NCBI GenBank assembly: GCA_963833505.1
Contig: CAWHYG010000008.1
Coordinates: 186,001-250,000 of the forward strand
DNA: 64,000 nt
DNA from: CAWHYG01 sp963833505
Lineage (GTDB): Bacteria > Eisenbacteria > RBG-16-71-46 > CAIMUX01
Reading direction: 5' to 3'
The position numbers and the translations under genes are program-made. Of the stretch, positions 1 to 8,493 are shown in pieces; the stretch's first letter is position 1; the number at the start of each line of letters is the position of its first letter. The notes under the pieces were generated by a model. That model saw only the letters and a list, made by a program, of their open reading frames with translations, was not told where the DNA came from and did no database searches.

Positions 1-1914
1 GCCGCGGAGAAGGAACGCGCCAGTGTGGCCAATCTCGACAACACTCCGCCGCGCATCGTCTTCTCCTACGAGAAGGCGATCCTGGTCCAGTACGATGGCG
101 ACCCGGCCCTGGAGACGATCGAAGGCAGCAACCTCGAGCGCGTTTCCAACACGCCCTACGCGATCATCTACGACCCGGCGGCCGGCGATTACTACCTGAG
201 CGGCGCGCGCCTCTGGTACACCTCGAAGGATCCCGTCGGCCAGTGGCGCAACATCCCGGCGCCGCCGCAGGCGGTGGCCGACGTCACGCCTCCCGACACT
301 TCGTCCACCGACCAGATCCAGGGTGCGCCGCCTGTCGTCCTCACCGCGACCGAGCCCACCGAGCTGATCTCGATCGCTGGCGAGCCGGACTTCGCGCCGC
401 TGGTCGACGGCGAGCTCCTCTATGTTCGGAACACGGAGAGCGACGTGGTGCGGGAGGTGAGCACGCAGTCGCTCTACGTCCTCCTGGCCGGCCGGTGGTA
501 TCGCGCTCCGACTCCCGACGGTCCATGGAGCTACGTTTCCGCTGACGGCCTGCCCGAGAGCTTCAGCCGGGTTCCGGCCGATTCCCCCAAGGGAGAGATC
601 CTGGCTTCGGTCGCCGGGACCGAGGAAGCTGACGACGCGGTGGCCGACGCCGAAATCCCGCAGACGAGCGCGATCCGGCGCGACAGCACGGACTTCCAGG
701 TGAGCTATGACGGCGCGCCGCAGTTCGACCCGGTCGAGGGCACCAAGCTGCAGTACGCGCTCAATACCGACGCCCAGGTGCTCCTGGCCGACGGACGGTA
801 CTACGCCTGCGACCAGGGAGTCTGGTACGTGTCGGATCAGCCCGAAGGCCCCTGGAGCGTCAGCGAGACCCGGCCCTTGGAGTGCGACGACATCCCTCCG
901 AGCTGTCCGGATTACGACGTGCGCTACGTCTACATTTATGAGGCGACGCCGGACTTCGTCTACGAGGGCTATCTGCCCGGCTACGTCGGCTGTTTTCCCT
1001 ACGACGGCACCGTGGTCTACGGAACGGGGTACTATTACCGGCCCTGGAGAAGCCACCGGCACTACTTCCCGCGGCCGTTCACCTGGGGATTCTCCCCTCA
1101 CTACAATCCATGGCTGAGCCGCTGGAGCTTCGGCTACAGCTACGAGTCCGGCTTCCTGCGCCCAGGGTCGCGCCGGGAATCCCAGCCGCGTTCCCATTCG
1201 GGCGCGTTCCAAAGAACCGCGCTCTGGTTCGGCCCCGGCGGCTACCACCGGCCCCTGCTCGCCGCGGATCAGACATTGCTCAGGACGCGCACCTCGATCA
1301 GAAAAGTGCGGCGCGCCGCCGATTCGCTGCCGGTCAACATCTACAGCCGGTCGACCAACATCCAGCGAGTCAACCGGACTGCGGCACTCAAGCCGGTGCC
1401 CGCTGTCCGCACCTATCCGGTCCGTCCGGTCAGCCTGCCCAACAACGTCTTCGCCGGGAAGGACGGGAAGGTCTATCAGCGCGACCCGGGCGGCGCCTGG
1501 ACGGTCAGCAAGGGAAAGCGATGGGTTCCGGCACGCGGCTTCAGCCGCGGGAGCGCGGCCGGTGGAAAGGCGCCAACGACCCCGGCGACAGCGAAACGCA
1601 ACGTCGCCCCGCCCGCGATCCGTCCGTTCCCGATGCGGGTGCCGGCGCCGTCGCCGGTGCGGCTCCCCACAATCCGTCCCGTGCCTCCTCCGATCAGCAA
1701 GGATCCGGGAGACCTGGAGCGCGAATACCAGGCACGGGAGCATGTCGGACGCGAATCGCCGCCGGAACCGACCCCCGCTCCCAGACCGCCGGAGGTGCGC
1801 CCGACCCCTGCTCCGGCCACTCCGTCGCCGGCCCAGCCGGCGCCGGCCAAACCCGCGCCGGCCCGTCCCGAACCGAAGCGCGAACCGCCGAAGAAGAACG
1901 CGAACGGCCGCTAG
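1..1914 (+). CDS. Cell-envelope protein with repeated WY-rich domains, 5' partial
   Basis: The frame is open to the left window edge. The first in-frame start is a GTG at 25, but the sequence after it has no signal peptide, so the true start probably lies outside the window. Numbering from that GTG, three related segments (about 29-90, 125-170 and 236-280) each carry a 'G..L.Y..NT' stretch followed by a Tyr/Trp-rich part ending near 'GPW'. Then comes a Tyr/Gly-rich segment with 'VYIYEATPDFVYEGYLPGY' and 'VVYGTGYYYRPW', and a Pro/Ala-rich basic C-terminus (about 500-629). The central segment resembles proteins named carbohydrate-binding family V/XII in proteobacteria (from memory). The role is unknown; an envelope or surface location is inferred from composition. 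Confidence 0.7.
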   Translation, partial: AAEKERASVANLDNTPPRIVFSYEKAILVQYDGDPALETIEGSNLERVSNTPYAIIYDPAAGDYYLSGARLWYTSKDPVGQWRNIPAPPQAVADVTPPDTSSTDQIQGAPPVVLTATEPTELISIAGEPDFAPLVDGELLYVRNTESDVVREVSTQSLYVLLAGRWYRAPTPDGPWSYVSADGLPESFSRVPADSPKGEILASVAGTEEADDAVADAEIPQTSAIRRDSTDFQVSYDGAPQFDPVEGTKLQYALNTDAQVLLADGRYYACDQGVWYVSDQPEGPWSVSETRPLECDDIPPSCPDYDVRYVYIYEATPDFVYEGYLPGYVGCFPYDGTVVYGTGYYYRPWRSHRHYFPRPFTWGFSPHYNPWLSRWSFGYSYESGFLRPGSRRESQPRSHSGAFQRTALWFGPGGYHRPLLAADQTLLRTRTSIRKVRRAADSLPVNIYSRSTNIQRVNRTAALKPVPAVRTYPVRPVSLPNNVFAGKDGKVYQRDPGGAWTVSKGKRWVPARGFSRGSAAGGKAPTTPATAKRNVAPPAIRPFPMRVPAPSPVRLPTIRPVPPPISKDPGDLEREYQAREHVGRESPPEPTPAPRPPEVRPTPAPATPSPAQPAPAKPAPARPEPKREPPKKNANGR

Positions 1915-1928
1915 GCTGCATCCTTCAG

Positions 1929-2010
1929 GATCGCCCGTCGCCCGGCACCGGAGATGCCCGGAAGGCACGGGCGCGCGCCGGCCGCAGAGACAGGCATACC
2001 CTGCAGCAGG
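1929..2010 (+). repeat. Partial copy (5' half) of the dispersed structured repeat
   Basis: About 80 bases match the first half of the 179-bp element at 10621-10799, including 'GATCGCCCGTCG' and 'GGCACCGGAGATGCCCG'. The match fades after the central hairpin region. It sits between the convergent genes ending at 1914 and 2081, where nothing else is visible. Confidence 0.6.
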
Positions 2011-2080
2011 TCAAGAGACGGCGGGGAGTAGAGTTCGCTCTTCTCCCCGCTCTTTCGCGCAGCCGTGGGGTTCTACGGTT

Positions 2081-2518
2081 TCAAACCGCCACGTTGAGGG
2101 TGCTGCCGGTCGTGTCCCCGCCGGCGGCGGTGTCGGCCGTCCCGGTCGAGTCCAGCGCCGAGGCGGCCTGGGCATGATGGCGATGATGGCCGTGGTGCGT
2201 CTTGGCCACGCTCGACATGTCCTGCTGGAGAGTGGCGAAGGCCTTCTGCGCGTCGGACACGTTTCCCGACTGCAGAGCCTTCGCCAGGTTGCTGAAGTCC
2301 GTAGTCAACGTCTGGTTCGGAGACGCTGTCGATGACTGCGTCCCCTGCCCGATGGGCGAGTTCTGCATCATCTGGGCGAAGGCGCTCTGCGCGGCCGAGA
2401 GATTCCCGGACTGGAGAGCCGCGGCCAACGCCTGGAAGTTCTGGCGCTGGGACTGCATCCCGTTGAGCTGTTGACTGGCGTACAGACTCGAGGTTTGAGA
2501 GACGCTCGAGACATCCAT
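2081..2518 (-). CDS. Small protein with two copies of an 'ALQSGN' helical repeat
   Basis: A 145-residue protein I cannot assign. The start is supported by a GAGGAG ribosome site about 7 bases upstream. Two internal repeats are clear: 'FQALAAALQSGNLSAAQSAF' at about 28-47 and 'FSNLAKALQSGNVSDAQKAF' at about 75-94, both predicted helical and Gln/Ala/Ser rich. A His-rich patch 'HHGHHRHH' follows near 108, then a Gly/Thr-rich tail. There is no signal peptide or membrane segment. The repeat pattern recalls small uncharacterised proteins of acidobacteria and similar groups (from memory). The His patch could bind metal (inference only). Its nearest neighbours are on the other strand, so it is probably a single-gene unit. 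Confidence 0.65.
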   Translation of the reverse strand: MDVSSVSQTSSLYASQQLNGMQSQRQNFQALAAALQSGNLSAAQSAFAQMMQNSPIGQGTQSSTASPNQTLTTDFSNLAKALQSGNVSDAQKAFATLQQDMSSVAKTHHGHHRHHAQAASALDSTGTADTAAGGDTTGSTLNVAV

Positions 2519-2705
2519 TTCTCGTCCTCCTCATGGGCCATTCCGTTCGCGATCCGTTCGGAGCCGCCCTGGCTCCCTCTTCCCCCTTGGCCTATCAATC
2601 GACCGCGCATCCGGCCGGCTGGAGTCGGCAAGTGCTGCAGATTGTGGTATTTTGTGACATGCAACGACCAATCTCGGCGGCCAGGCGACTGCCGAGAGCC
2701 TGACA

Positions 2706-2835
2706 GGCCCCCGGATGGCTCTGGAGCCCCGCGGCCAGGACCCAAAGGCCGGTGCCGGCCTCGACCTCCTGGCCCCGGGGCGGCTCTGTAGCCCCGCAGG
2801 GAAGACACGAAGGTCCGTGTGCCGGTCCTGGCCCT
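2706..2835. repeat. Tandem duplication, two diverged 65-bp units
   Basis: 'GGCCCCCGGATGGCTCTG' at 2706 is echoed by 'GGCCCCGGGGCGGCTCTG' at 2771, and the similarity continues for the full 65 bases. It lies in the 520-base gap 2519-3039, which otherwise contains only the repeated gene-start segment listed next. Confidence 0.7.
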
Positions 2836-2891
2836 CCGCTACGCTTTGACGGGAAGCAGCCGTCACCGCGGCCGAAGTGTTCGAGGCCTCG

Positions 2892-3058
2892 GGGAGCGGC
2901 CATGACGCCAGAGACGCCGATCGATTCAACCCGAGCGGCCGACATAGGAGACAAAGGGGTCCGAGCGAGCCATGACACAGAGACACCGATCGGGTCAACC
3001 CGACCGGCCGGCAGGGGATATGGACAGGCCTGAGCGAGCATGACGCCAGAGACGCCGA
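2892..3058 (+). repeat. Gene-start segment of the MOSC gene present three times
   Basis: The sequence around the MOSC start codon occurs three times at ATG positions 2902, 2972 and 3040 (spacing 70 and 68). Each has a 'GAGC(G)...ATGAC' context and 'AGAGAC(G)CCGAT'. Copies 1 and 3 both encode MTPETPIDS. A frame running through copies 1 and 2 stops at 3033, seven bases before the third ATG. Confidence 0.75.
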
Positions 3059-3642
3059 TTGATTCAGCTTCCCTGGGGGATTCTTCCCGGCACGTCCGCC
3101 TGGCGGACCTGACGCGGGGCCTCGAAGGATGTCCCGATCCGCCCAGGGAAGCCGGCCGGGTCATCCTCTTGGTCCGGAAGGCGGAAGGGGGGCGCCGGGA
3201 GACTCCCACCAGAACCCTGCTGTCGCCGGACTTCGGAATCCCGGGAGACGCCTGGGGACGGGAAGCCGAGCTGGATCCAGGTGTGCAGATCACCGCCATG
3301 CAACGCGACGTCGCCGAGCTGATCGCGAACGGCCAACCACTTACCCTGTCCGGCGACAACCTGATCCTCGACCTCGACCTCTCGGGCCCGAACCTGCCGG
3401 CCGGCAGCCGCGTCCGCGCCGGCGCCGCTGTTCTCGAGGTGACGCCGCAACCGCACAACGGCTGCAAGAAGTTCCGGGCGCGGTTCGGTCCTGACGCGCT
3501 GGCCTTCGTGTCCATGCCGGCGCTGCGCCACCGGAACCTGCGGGGGATCCATTTTCGCGTTGTAGAAGGCGGAGAGGCGGCCGTCGGCGATCCGGTCACG
3601 GTGTTGTCGCGGGGTGGAGATAAGCCCGGATCACGCGATTGA
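3040..3642 (+). CDS. MOSC domain protein
   Basis: A 200-residue protein of the MOSC family, the sulfur-carrier fold found at the C-terminus of molybdenum cofactor sulfurases and in YiiM-type proteins. Family marks are 'FGIPGDAW' near 66, 'ITAMQRDVAELI' near 86, and 'PHNGCKKFRARFG' near 140, which contains the conserved cysteine expected to carry sulfur. 'SMPALRHRNLRGIHFRVVEG' near the end is also typical. The first dozen residues come from a segment repeated upstream, so the ATG at 3040 is plausible but a later start is possible. The stop overlaps the TTG start of the next gene (TTGA), suggesting translational coupling. The substrate is not known. Confidence 0.85.
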   Translation: MTPETPIDSASLGDSSRHVRLADLTRGLEGCPDPPREAGRVILLVRKAEGGRRETPTRTLLSPDFGIPGDAWGREAELDPGVQITAMQRDVAELIANGQPLTLSGDNLILDLDLSGPNLPAGSRVRAGAAVLEVTPQPHNGCKKFRARFGPDALAFVSMPALRHRNLRGIHFRVVEGGEAAVGDPVTVLSRGGDKPGSRD

Positions 3643-4430
3643 AGGACCTGCGCGACAGCGGTGGCCGCCGGCGAGTGGATCAGAGAGTGTGGCCGGCCAT
3701 CGGCTGGGTCGGCACGGCGCTGGCGGCCTTCGCTCTCGGATTTGCTCTCAGCCGCTTCCTGGCCCCGGCGGCGGGACTCGGGCGAACGTCTTCCGGTGCC
3801 GTTTCCATGCGCGTGACGGCGATCCACGATCGCTCGGACTCGCTCTACACGCTCTCGATCGAATACCCGACCTTTGACGGGTTTCCGGCTCTGTCGGCCG
3901 AGGTCTCGAGCTACGTGAATCAGGCCCTGGCCGAGTTCAAGTCCACCGCCCCGCACAACTGGGCAGCCCGGATCGCCACCGCGCCTCCTGGGTCGCCTCG
4001 TCCCGCGATCGACCATCCGTTCACCTTCCAAGCCTCATGGGAGCCGGCGCAGATCAACCATCGCGCGATCAGCTTCATCGTCCGCCTCTACTGGTTTTCC
4101 GGAGGCGCGCACGGCGACGATCAACTCCGGACGTTCAACTATGACCCGGCGGTCCGGAAGGACATCTCGCTGGCGGATCTGTTCCCGAAGGATCGGAACT
4201 ATCTGGAAACGGTCGCCCGGGCCGCACGCACGTCCCTCACGGAATCGCTCCAGGACCGGTCGGGGGATCACGCGCCGGCGGAGATGATCGAGCACGGGAC
4301 GGAGCCCACGGCGGAGAACTTCAACAACTTCACGTTCAACGACGACTCGATCACCCTGTACTTCCAGAAATACCAGGTGGCGCCCGGGTACTTCGGGCCT
4401 CAGTCGGTGATGCTGCCCCGGGGCCGGTAG
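3639..4430 (+). CDS. DUF3298 / RsiV-like domain protein, membrane-anchored
   Basis: A 263-residue protein with one N-terminal membrane segment ('IGWVGTALAAFALGFALSRF', about 21-40) that could be an anchor or an uncleaved signal. The rest is an exported domain. 'YPTFDGFPALSAEVSSYVNQ', 'RLYWFSGGAHGDD', 'DISLADLFPKDRNYL' and 'FTFNDDSITLYFQKYQVAPG' follow the PdaC/RsiV pattern (DUF4163 plus DUF3298), a fold seen in anti-sigma factor RsiV and in peptidoglycan deacetylases. No deacetylase domain is present, so the protein probably senses or binds something in the envelope (inference). The TTG start overlaps the MOSC stop. No sigma factor is encoded next to it. Confidence 0.8.
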   Translation: MKDLRDSGGRRRVDQRVWPAIGWVGTALAAFALGFALSRFLAPAAGLGRTSSGAVSMRVTAIHDRSDSLYTLSIEYPTFDGFPALSAEVSSYVNQALAEFKSTAPHNWAARIATAPPGSPRPAIDHPFTFQASWEPAQINHRAISFIVRLYWFSGGAHGDDQLRTFNYDPAVRKDISLADLFPKDRNYLETVARAARTSLTESLQDRSGDHAPAEMIEHGTEPTAENFNNFTFNDDSITLYFQKYQVAPGYFGPQSVMLPRGR

Positions 4431-4446
4431 GGCGGAGAGACCCGGC

Positions 4447-6501
4447 TCAGCCCTCCGGCTCCCAGCAAGTGATGCGTCCGGCGATCGCCGACGCCGCCAC
4501 CGTCAGCGGGCTCGCCAGATACATCTGCCCCGGACCGCTCCGCCCGGGGAAGTTCCGGTTGATGGCTGAAATCGTGACGGTCTCCTTGGCATAGGAAACC
4601 CCCGGCCCGGCGTTGATACACGCGCCGCACGAGGGCTCGATGATCCGCGCGCCCGCCTGGGAGAAGACTTCGAGGTAGCCTTCCCTCCGGCAGTACTCCT
4701 TCACCTCCTGCGAGCCGAACTGGATCCAGAAGACGACGCCCGGATGCACCCGCTGCCCGCGCGCGAGGGCCTGGCGCAGGACCCGGGCGTACATGTCCAT
4801 GTCCTCGCGCTTGCCCGCGGTGCAGGATCCGCCGTAGGCGATTTCCACCGGGACCGGCTCCCCGCGCTCCCGGGTCAGCTCGCGGACGGTCACGCCGTTT
4901 CCGGGATCCCCCGGCAGGGCCACCATCGGCTCCAGGCGGGAAGCGTCCAGCTCGACGGCGTACTCCCACTCCGCGTCCGGATCGCTCTCCCAGCCCTCGG
5001 TGAGCGCCTCCGCCTCGCTTCGTCTGAGGCCGCGGTGCTCCTCGAGAAAACGCGCCGTCTTCAGATCGGGACGGACGATGCCGGTGAAGGCGCCGACCTC
5101 CGCCGCCATGTTGGTCATGGTGGCGCGCTCGTCCACCGACAGCTCCTCGACCGCTTCGCCCGCGTATTCGACGATCTTGCCGATGGCGGATCCGCCCTTC
5201 ACGTAAGGCAGGCTCAGGAGGGACAGCATGAAGTCCTTGGCCGTCACGTTGGCCGACCGTTTCCCGCGCACGCGAAAGAGGACCGAGGGCGGCACTTTCA
5301 CACGAACGTCCTTCGTCACCCAGGCGTTGAACATGTCGGTCGTGCCGACGCCGAAGGCGACGGCGCCGATCGCCCCCGAGTGGGGCGTGTGGGAATCGGT
5401 GCCTGCGATGAGCTGCCCCGGCAGGGCGTAGTCCTGCAGGATCTTCGAGTGGCAGATCGCCTCCGACCCCCGGCCCGTGTCCGTCTCGATCTCGCCGTGG
5501 AGGCGGATCCCCTGGCGCCGGGCGAACTCCTCCTGTTTCCGTCTCAGCCCGTCGGCCAGCTCGAGCAGTCCCGCCTTCCGCTTCTCCGGAGTCATGACCT
5601 CGCCGAGGAAGGTCAGATGGTCGCGGAAGAAGTAGATCGAATCCGGATCGTTGACCTTCCCTTCCGGCCCCATCTCGCGTTCGAAGAACACGGCGGCCAT
5701 CGGCGTGACGTACTCATGGCTGAATCGGATGTCCGTTCGAACGAAACCGGAGTCGCCCGGCCGGACGGCCGTGACGCCGGCCGAACCTCCTGCCGGATCA
5801 ACCAGTAGGTGCCGGGCCAGGATCTTCTCCGCCAGGGTCATCGGCCGAGGGGCCGTCGTCACCCGCGGCACCGAGACTTTTCCCTGGAGGCGCGCGACGT
5901 TGAAGGGAAAGAGCCCGCCGTACTCGATGATCCGGCGGGTGATCTCGTCCTCGTCGCGGGTGAACTCGGCCAGCGGGATGGGTTCTTCGCGGCGCACCCG
6001 CGCCAGCAGCGAGAAATCGGTCGAGGTGAGAATCCCGAGGTTCTGGCAGTTCTGGCGGTAGATCCGTTCGATGTTCTCCGCCACCACCAGCCGGATCCCA
6101 GCGGTCATCTCGGCGAAGGGGGATTGCTCCCGCGAGGAGCCCTTGCCCCGTCGGCGGCCGCTGACCGAACACACGAATCCGCCCGCGCGCACGCTGCCGC
6201 GAGTCACCGGGAACCGGGTTCCGGATCGCAGGCCGGCATAGACGAACTCTCCCAGGGTCTCGTCGGCGTAGTAGCACACCCAACCCGGGGTGATCTCGTC
6301 CGTGGAGATGTCGTCGCGGAGCGGGAAGGGCAGCGCCCCGGCGCCCTTCTGCTCGAGCAGGGCGTCGTCGATCGGGGGATCCACCCCTTTGAGCTGCTGT
6401 TCGAGGATCTCGGGGTCGTCCGAGAGGTACAGAATGCGCCCCTCGAGCCGTACCTCGGAGGGCAGCGGGTCGATCCTGCGCGAGAACAATCCGTCATTCA
6501 T
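4447..6501 (-). CDS. Aconitase / 3-isopropylmalate dehydratase family, swivel domain first
   Basis: A 684-residue Fe-S hydro-lyase in which the small (swivel, LeuD-like) domain precedes the large catalytic domain. The swivel part has 'STDEITPGWVCYYADE' (about 65-80) and 'RRRGKGSSREQSPF' (about 115-128), the substrate loop. The large part has 'GEIETDTGRGSEAICHS', 'GTDSHTPHSGAIGAVAFGVG', and all three cluster cysteines, one in 'GGSCTAGKREDMD' and two in 'PSCGACINAGPG'. The ATG at 6501 is preferred over the longer open frame because GGGAGAT sits about 8 bases upstream. Order distinguishes it from LeuC/LeuD (separate), AcnA (swivel last) and AcnB (swivel near the N-terminus with a HEAT domain). 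The substrate could be citrate, isopropylmalate, homocitrate or methylcitrate; no leu gene is nearby. Confidence 0.88.
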   Translation of the reverse strand: MNDGLFSRRIDPLPSEVRLEGRILYLSDDPEILEQQLKGVDPPIDDALLEQKGAGALPFPLRDDISTDEITPGWVCYYADETLGEFVYAGLRSGTRFPVTRGSVRAGGFVCSVSGRRRGKGSSREQSPFAEMTAGIRLVVAENIERIYRQNCQNLGILTSTDFSLLARVRREEPIPLAEFTRDEDEITRRIIEYGGLFPFNVARLQGKVSVPRVTTAPRPMTLAEKILARHLLVDPAGGSAGVTAVRPGDSGFVRTDIRFSHEYVTPMAAVFFEREMGPEGKVNDPDSIYFFRDHLTFLGEVMTPEKRKAGLLELADGLRRKQEEFARRQGIRLHGEIETDTGRGSEAICHSKILQDYALPGQLIAGTDSHTPHSGAIGAVAFGVGTTDMFNAWVTKDVRVKVPPSVLFRVRGKRSANVTAKDFMLSLLSLPYVKGGSAIGKIVEYAGEAVEELSVDERATMTNMAAEVGAFTGIVRPDLKTARFLEEHRGLRRSEAEALTEGWESDPDAEWEYAVELDASRLEPMVALPGDPGNGVTVRELTRERGEPVPVEIAYGGSCTAGKREDMDMYARVLRQALARGQRVHPGVVFWIQFGSQEVKEYCRREGYLEVFSQAGARIIEPSCGACINAGPGVSYAKETVTISAINRNFPGRSGPGQMYLASPLTVAASAIAGRITCWEPEG

Positions 6502-6644
6502 GGCGATCTCCCGGTTGGTCCGAATCAGATTGAACCTTTGACGATACCACGGCTGAGTGACGCGACCCGCCGCATCGTCTAGTCTCTTCGGAAAGCTGGG
6601 CTTAGGTTTCTGGAATGCCGATCGGACGGACGGGAGGAGCGCGC

Positions 6645-8069
6645 TTGAAATCCAGGATCGCCGCCGGCGCGCCCGGCCCAAGCCGGACGCGGGCCGGGGT
6701 TCTTCGACTCGCGGGGGCGCTGCTGCTCGCGACCGTGGCCGCCGGGGCGCCGGCCAATCGGGCCGTGGCCGACATCCGGTCGGCGCTGGCGGGTAGGCCC
6801 GGGATTTCGGCTCCGGCGGCCGCCGCGTTGCCCGACTCGGCGCGAATGCTCCGGCGCCATCCGAGCCCCGCGGACAGCGGCGCGATCGAATTCCAGCCCG
6901 GCAACTGGGATAGCGTCACCGCCGAGTTCGACCAGTCGATCAAGCCGGAGAGCCGGCGCCGCGTCACCCCCGTGTTCGAGGTCCGCTACTCGAAGGTGGA
7001 GGGCGTCCACCTCGGCGCGGGAGCCAGCCACAGCCTGCAAGCGCTCCGCCTCGACCACATCGAAGGCCGCTTCGGGTACGACCTCGGGCGGGAGCGTCCC
7101 ACCGGCAGCGGGCTTCTTGAGTTCGGACTCCTCAAGGGGGGCGGCCTGATCGTCGAGGCGGAAGCGCACTCCCGCGCCCGCGCGTTCGGCGATTACAATC
7201 CGTACGGCAATACCGTGATGGCGCTCGTCGCCGGCTTTGACGCGCGCGAGTACCTGCTCGATCGGGAAGGACGGATCGGAATCGGATGGGGCTTCAGCCC
7301 GGGCCGCCGGCTCGAGCTCTCGTGGGTGCGCGTGCGCCAGGATTCCCTCCGAGCCATCGCCCGCGCCCACCTCTCCGGGACGGACTACTGGATGAGACAC
7401 AACCCGCCGGCGGATCACGTGGTCGAGAATGGAATCCGATTAGCCGTGGAAACCCGTCCGGCCTACACCGGAGAAACCCGGATCCGGGGACTGGTGGTCA
7501 ACGCGGAGGCCATCGACTACGGCGGGGCGTTGCTCGGCGGGACGCGCGAGTACTCGGTCGACCAGGCCAGCGTCTGGTTCACACAGAACCGCTGGGACGG
7601 CTCGGCCTGGCAGTTCTTCGGTTCCGGCGGAGTGGTCACGGGCCGGTCGCCGGTCCAGGGGCTGCTGGACCTCGGAGGATCGACCGGCCTGCGAGGATTC
7701 CCTCCGCGCGGAGAGGGTTCGTCCCTGGTCCTGGTCGGGCGGACCCGACTCCTGGCGCGCGCGGAATTCCAGAAGCGGGCCGACATCTGGGGGCACATGC
7801 GCGTCAAGAGCATGCGCAGCCTTCGACTCCGCCTCGTTCCCTTCACGGAGGTCGGATCCTGCTGGGGCGCGCAGCCGATCCTGAGCGGCTCCGACCTTCG
7901 CGATCCCGAGCCCTCCGAGGTCCACTGGGATCTCGGCGCCGGACTGCGCACCGACCTCGACTACACCGGATTCCTCTCGTTCGCGGAGATCGACTTCGCC
8001 TGGCCCATGGGTCAGGACCGCGGGCCGGCCCGGATCGCCTTCCGCCTCTCGAGCAACGGGCTCGATTGA
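6645..8069 (+). CDS. Outer-membrane barrel protein, Omp85/D15-like C-terminal half
   Basis: An exported protein of about 474 residues. A TTG at 6645 is chosen because GGGAGGAG lies 6 bases before it; an ATG at 6615 in the same frame lacks one. The N-terminus is a signal peptide ('LRLAGALLLATVAAGAPA' then 'ANRAVA'). The rest alternates short hydrophobic strands, and the C-terminal half carries 'GGSTGLRGFPPRGEGS', matching the (V/L)RG(F/Y) motif of the Omp85 barrel's substrate loop, followed by strand pairs ending in 'RIAFRLSSNGLD'. POTRA domains are not obvious, so this looks like a POTRA-less surface-antigen-like barrel rather than BamA. It is divergently transcribed from the aconitase-family gene across about 140 bases. 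Confidence 0.72.
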   Translation: MKSRIAAGAPGPSRTRAGVLRLAGALLLATVAAGAPANRAVADIRSALAGRPGISAPAAAALPDSARMLRRHPSPADSGAIEFQPGNWDSVTAEFDQSIKPESRRRVTPVFEVRYSKVEGVHLGAGASHSLQALRLDHIEGRFGYDLGRERPTGSGLLEFGLLKGGGLIVEAEAHSRARAFGDYNPYGNTVMALVAGFDAREYLLDREGRIGIGWGFSPGRRLELSWVRVRQDSLRAIARAHLSGTDYWMRHNPPADHVVENGIRLAVETRPAYTGETRIRGLVVNAEAIDYGGALLGGTREYSVDQASVWFTQNRWDGSAWQFFGSGGVVTGRSPVQGLLDLGGSTGLRGFPPRGEGSSLVLVGRTRLLARAEFQKRADIWGHMRVKSMRSLRLRLVPFTEVGSCWGAQPILSGSDLRDPEPSEVHWDLGAGLRTDLDYTGFLSFAEIDFAWPMGQDRGPARIAFRLSSNGLD

Positions 8070-8169
8070 TCGTCGTTCGGAACCGGCAAGCTCGTTCTGA
8101 GAGGGCCGCAGGGAAAGGGCCGCGCCGGCGAGTACGCCGATGCCAAACGTCGGACAAACTACGTCGAAG

Positions 8170-8379
8170 CTACTCCTTGACCGGCAAAACGTGGATCGCC
8201 TTCACCAGCAGCGTGACCTCGTCTCCGACCTTGAGCCCCATGTCGTGCAAGGATTCGGTGGTCAAAACCGAACTCATTGAATTCCCGGAGGTCACGACGA
8301 ACTTGACCTGTGACATGACGTCGCCGGTCTTGATCTCGGTCACCTTGCCCTTGAGCTGATTGCGAGCCCCTGCCTTCAT
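8170..8379 (-). CDS. TOBE / molbindin-like protein
   Basis: A 69-residue single TOBE domain. 'ARNQLKGKVTEIKTGDVMSQ' and 'GNSMSSVLTTESLHDMGLKV' match Mop-type molbindins, which store or sense molybdate or tungstate oxyanions in the cytoplasm. 'MKAGARNQ' is the conserved N-terminus, and the ATG at 8379 follows AAGGAGG by 7 bases, so the longer open frame to 8487 is not used. It lies 115 bases downstream of a quinone oxidoreductase on the same strand. No molybdate transporter is visible nearby; the MOSC protein at 3040 is the only other gene here with a possible molybdenum-cofactor link. Confidence 0.87.
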   Translation of the reverse strand: MKAGARNQLKGKVTEIKTGDVMSQVKFVVTSGNSMSSVLTTESLHDMGLKVGDEVTLLVKAIHVLPVKE

Positions 8380-8493
8380 GGCCAATCCTCCTTCATCTTG
8401 TCTTCGTCTTGGCTTCTTCTTGTCTCCATCGTGTCCTGCCGGAACGCTCTTCTCGACGCTCCGGTGAACGGAGACCTTCTCGACCATGCGTTT

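Noticed and set aside
2595..4031. A 478-residue minus-strand frame over the MOSC gene region
   Set aside because: Antisense to two supported genes and to repeats; composition is typical of a shadow frame.
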